DNA from: Chitinispirillales bacterium | GTDB lineage: Bacteria; Fibrobacterota; Chitinivibrionia; Chitinivibrionales; Chitinispirillaceae | Length of the DNA stretch: 64,000 nt | NCBI GenBank assembly: GCA_031254105.1 | Contig: JAIRVB010000049.1 | Coordinates: 1-64,000 of the forward strand | Reading direction: 5' to 3' | In this document: in pieces, positions 62,501-64,000 of the stretch | Layout: every line of letters starts with the position of its first letter | How positions within the stretch are numbered: position 1 is the first letter of the stretch | Position numbers and translations under genes: made by a program | Notes under the pieces: model-generated | Database searches by the model: none | What the model saw: only the letters and a program-made list of their open reading frames with translations | What the model was told of the DNA's origin: nothing

Positions 62501-62967
62501 GCAAGCGTATCAATAGGCGCTTCATCGCCTGATTCCAAGTGGATAATTGAATTAAACAGAGTGCGCCCCGGAGTAAGTTTCTGCAAAAGTACCGGAGAGG
62601 GAGCGATAATAAGCTGCCGCCGTCCGGCCAAAAGTCCTGAAAGCACGTTAAAACGCGCTTCCACATTTGGGCCGAAAGGGGATTTCATGTTATAGGGAAC
62701 CGCGTCTCGCGAAGGCAGCAGCGTGACCGCTTCCTCATCTCCTAAAATCGCCCTGCACTCATCGCAAAGCATTTCCGCGGCCTTGTTATTTTCAACAAGC
62801 ACTAATATAGAGGAGGAAGAGCGGCGGTAGAGGTCTGCGGCTAAAAAAGCATCGCTTGAGCCTGCCATTCCCCTGAACAACGCGCTCTTTGGCCTTAATT
62901 CGCAATAGCGCGAAAGTTGAGGGAATTGAAATTGCGTTAAAGAATCGGATAATTTAGTTATTTTCAT
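59533..62967 (-). CDS. mfd: Transcription-repair coupling factor
   Basis: Mfd removes stalled RNA polymerase and recruits UvrA to lesions. 1144 residues, full length. It has a UvrB-homology N-terminus, an RNAP-interacting domain (PGDTIVHEDHGIGRFIGIER), a RecG-like translocase (GDVGFGKTEVAMRA near residue 626; DEEQRFGVKHKE near 725; QLRGRVGRSSEQAYAYF) and the TRCF C-terminal domain. It pairs with lipA by a 4-bp overlap. uvrC is 8.5 kb away. Confidence 0.97.
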   Translation of the reverse strand: MKITKLSDSLTQFQFPQLSRYCELRPKSALFRGMAGSSDAFLAADLYRRSSSSILVLVENNKAAEMLCDECRAILGDEEAVTLLPSRDAVPYNMKSPFGPNVEARFNVLSGLLAGRRQLIIAPSPVLLQKLTPGRTLFNSIIHLESGDEAPIDTLAQWLTDSGFQRENQTTNLGAFSIRGGIVDVYPFLSENPYRIEFWGDTVDSIRSFDVFSQKSLSTHNSIEIMPMREFCFSDEQIEHALEKMFEYCEKAGIDKAAAHKLEHQWKSVGDLEGIEWFLHWFDVKTTSILDYLPSDAIIIWNDLVGIERRFDETRLNYNRHLERVPELFAPLVSPPDMLLFKNHQITEELGFYNNIYIETIDFPEDTAVVSVDFAPQPPLQKEMESIVENLSVHNNEGFRCIIVSPNMGHVERMTELLADSAPFVEIYTGTLHRGFISNDLKLLVYTESQLFDRVYRPVKTRKQKSGIPLSSFDQLAPGDTIVHEDHGIGRFIGIERITIGDTLSDCMVIIYADNAKVYVPVEDFHKVQKYVGKEGVAPPLSKLGTASWDKLKARTRESLREMAQELIELYARRQFLEGIKFAPDNIWQKEFEDSFIYDETPDQLLAIKDVKADMESGKPMDRLVCGDVGFGKTEVAMRAAFKAVMSGYQVAVLAPTTILAAQHFSTFSERMANFPVRIGAMSRFQKGKEQKITLGKLASGEVDILIGTHRILSADIKFKNLGLLVIDEEQRFGVKHKESLKHLRYKVDVLSMTATPIPRTLHMSLIGARDLSTINTPPRNRLPIETSVAEYHDELVKNAIENELERGGQVYFVNNRIKNIPQLQDKLEQLVPKGKSISAHGQMNEDELELIMKEFIAGRYDILLSTVIIENGLDIPNVNTIIINRADTFGLSQLYQLRGRVGRSSEQAYAYFLTPPFKQVSEASLKRLKALEQYTDLGSGFQIAMRDLEIRGAGNILGNRQHGFIAAVGFDLYCKLLQEAVDELKGGREGSQKLPETRLEIPLQAYIPTEYIADGSTRISIYQEMSSLSTVDELAETERTLSDRFGPLPESVRALILMMKLKILGQLCGCARVSINKEGALNLYIDGDQETAKERIKRIFESSQYQFEVLYDVQVQLRTELSSTTIQQRALEAAVILEKASGK

Positions 62968-62998
62968 CTTTCTGATTGTAACTTATCTTAATATTTAA

Positions 62999-63078
62999 AT
63001 GCGGAAATAATAATGCGGAATGCGGAAATATAAAAACTCAATGCAATTGATGTTTTATTTCGGCATTCCGCGTTGATT
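62999..63078. repeat. Heptamer-arm inverted repeat (aatgcgg type)
   Basis: Left: aatgcggaaataataatgcg, then gaatgcggaaatata. Right: attt-cggcattccgcgtt. It lies between mfd and the next leftward gene, in a gap of about 140 bp. The word matches the element at 18.6 kb. Confidence 0.65.
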
Positions 63079-63107
63079 CGCTTAATTACAGAAAGCAATT
63101 TACATTC

Positions 63108-63668
63108 TCAAAAAAACGTTCTTATAATACTTAAACTGCCACGGGCGATCTGATTTGCAACGTAGTTAATACCCAATTTTGACGCGAACTCAAAATTATC
63201 CCAAATGTCAAGGCCGCAAAATACCCATGGCGTCAGGTGATTATTAATTTCCATTGAGAACGCGCCGTGCGTACTGCGGCGCAAAACATCGTATCCGGGT
63301 ATATAGCCGGGAGGCAATGGCGTCCAGTCCGCTAAATTTTTGTATGAGTCCGCATATTTAATTATACGAAAATAAATATTCTGCAGATCGCCAAAGTCTT
63401 CGCGTATTAATCTTTCCTGAGCCGCGGCCATCCAATTTACTTTTTTATCGTACCATATCTCAAAACCGTTATATTCCTGGCCGCCATCTTTAAACGTATA
63501 ATCAAATTTCACGGTTTTGCTGTTTGACAGGCTTAACTCAAGATCTTCGCGGCGAATTTTCTGTATTTCTGCACTATTTAGCTCTATTTGAAACGTTGTA
63601 TGCACATCATCGATCTCGTTTAAAATTCTCTCGAGCAGATTTTCGTCAAAATCATCTGTTTCCGACAT
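63108..63668 (-). CDS. Hypothetical acidic protein
   Basis: A 186-residue soluble protein with no recognised family. The N-terminus is acidic and helical (ETDDFDENLLERILNEIDDV). A beta-rich centre has FDYTFKDGGQEYNGFEIWYD, and the C-terminus has an amphipathic end (ANQIARGSLSIIRTFF). No signal peptide. It lies upstream of mfd on the same strand but separated by a repeat hairpin. Confidence 0.65.
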   Translation of the reverse strand: MSETDDFDENLLERILNEIDDVHTTFQIELNSAEIQKIRREDLELSLSNSKTVKFDYTFKDGGQEYNGFEIWYDKKVNWMAAAQERLIREDFGDLQNIYFRIIKYADSYKNLADWTPLPPGYIPGYDVLRRSTHGAFSMEINNHLTPWVFCGLDIWDNFEFASKLGINYVANQIARGSLSIIRTFF

Positions 63669-63755
63669 AGTTCCGTGCCTCAGGTTTAAAGCTGCCTAAA
63701 TATATATTAAAACACTGAAAACAGGATTTGTCAATGGTAACCGGAAATATACTGC

Positions 63756-63902
63756 TTAAACGACATGCAAATGTGCTGTTACAAAACCTATGTTGGCGCG
63801 ATTTTTAAAGCAGGTCTGCCATTTAACTGTTTGACTCTTTTCGATGCTCTCGGTGAAAGCGTAAACAAGTACGTTGGTATCAAGAAAGATTTTACCGCTC
63901 AT
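63756..63902 (-). pseudogene. Truncated PIN-domain (VapC-like) toxin
   Basis: The ATG at 63902 opens MSGKIFLDTNVLVYAFTESI, with the first catalytic Asp of the PIN fold in LDTN. The frame ends after 48 residues, whereas PIN toxins need about 130, so the other acidic residues are missing. It overlaps the upstream antitoxin-like gene. Confidence 0.65.
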
Positions 63903-64000
63903 TAAGCTTCTCCCGATTGAAACGTATGAAGCTATCAATCTTTATAGGAGTGATTATCTCGGATGGTGCGCTCTCAAAAAGCCCTTTCAAATTTAGCGTA
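63892..64000 (-). CDS. Partial antitoxin-like gene at the right edge
   Basis: The frame runs in from the right edge and ends LFESAPSEIITPIKIDSFIR, then FNREKLNER and TAA at 63892, overlapping the PIN start by 11 bp. The position before a VapC-like gene suggests a VapB-type antitoxin. The DNA-binding half lies outside the window. Confidence 0.5.
   Translation of the reverse strand, partial: TLNLKGLFESAPSEIITPIKIDSFIRFNREKLNER

Noticed and set aside
1-64000. tRNA, rRNA, tmRNA or riboswitch genes
   Set aside because: Looked for conserved T-loop (GGTTCGAATCC-like) and other consensus segments in the gene-free stretches; none was convincing.

Overview
The window looks like a chromosomal segment of a Gram-negative, LPS-making bacterium of the Fibrobacterota lineage or a close relative. 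The cell-envelope genes (an LpxL-type acyltransferase, LptC, LptA/OstA, LptB, Wzz, a PagL-like deacylase, and lipoproteins with lipoboxes) show the outer membrane. The lineage guess rests on a C-terminal remnant of a FISUMP-type domain (Fibrobacter succinogenes major paralogous domain, ending YGYSVRCVKDE) near 33.3-33.5 kb. No rRNA, tRNA or CRISPR array was recognised.

Layout. 1-2.3 kb: edge and accessory DNA (partial AlbA_2/Schlafen-type gene, small Cys-rich ORF, frameshifted tyrosine-recombinase remnant). 2.4-13.5 kb: purine nucleoside phosphorylase, ileS (long type), then an LPS synthesis/export and sigma-54 cluster (lpxL-like, lptC, lptA-like, two unknown genes, lptB, rpoN). 13.5-26 kb: AEC permease, large lipoprotein, coiled-coil outer-membrane protein, miaA, FAD reductase, three unknown secreted proteins, recG, processive family 2 glycosyltransferase. 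26-33.2 kb: the most unusual locus. A divergent gene with a sigma region 4-like domain, an M15 peptidase, three paralogous DUF2589-like proteins, a Cys-rich protein, an octapeptide-repeat protein, a membrane protein, and a small HTH_16/sigma region 2-like protein. A hairpin element recurs in its two divergent intergenic regions. 33.2-34 kb: decayed genes. 34-39.5 kb: a PTS EIIA/PK_C-like/diadenylate cyclase fusion, PlsB-like acyltransferase, Wzz, pgi.

39.5-43.3 kb holds an AT-rich two-gene defence module: a methyltransferase overlapping a GHKL ATPase fused to a PD-(D/E)XK nuclease. 43.3-49.1 kb and 53.4-56.5 kb are toxin-antitoxin rich: HEPN/MNT, MazEF, zeta-like kinase with a small partner, an orphan antitoxin, and a decayed MNT/HEPN pair between 79-bp direct repeats. 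They are mixed with a ParB-like protein and CsgG-like proteins. Housekeeping genes resume with uvrC, a phosphotransferase, YihY, htpX, a metallo-hydrolase, lipA and mfd. A VapBC-like pair sits at the right edge.

Two repeat systems run through the window. One is GC-rich palindromes ending in GCCCGTACA. The other is AT-rich intergenic hairpins whose arms are short heptamer-like words (aatgcag, aatgcgg, aatgtac, gctcaaaac). The word differs between loci but its complement is present in the other arm. Two of these hairpins overlap the 5' coding ends of lptC and lptA and encode part of their signal peptides.
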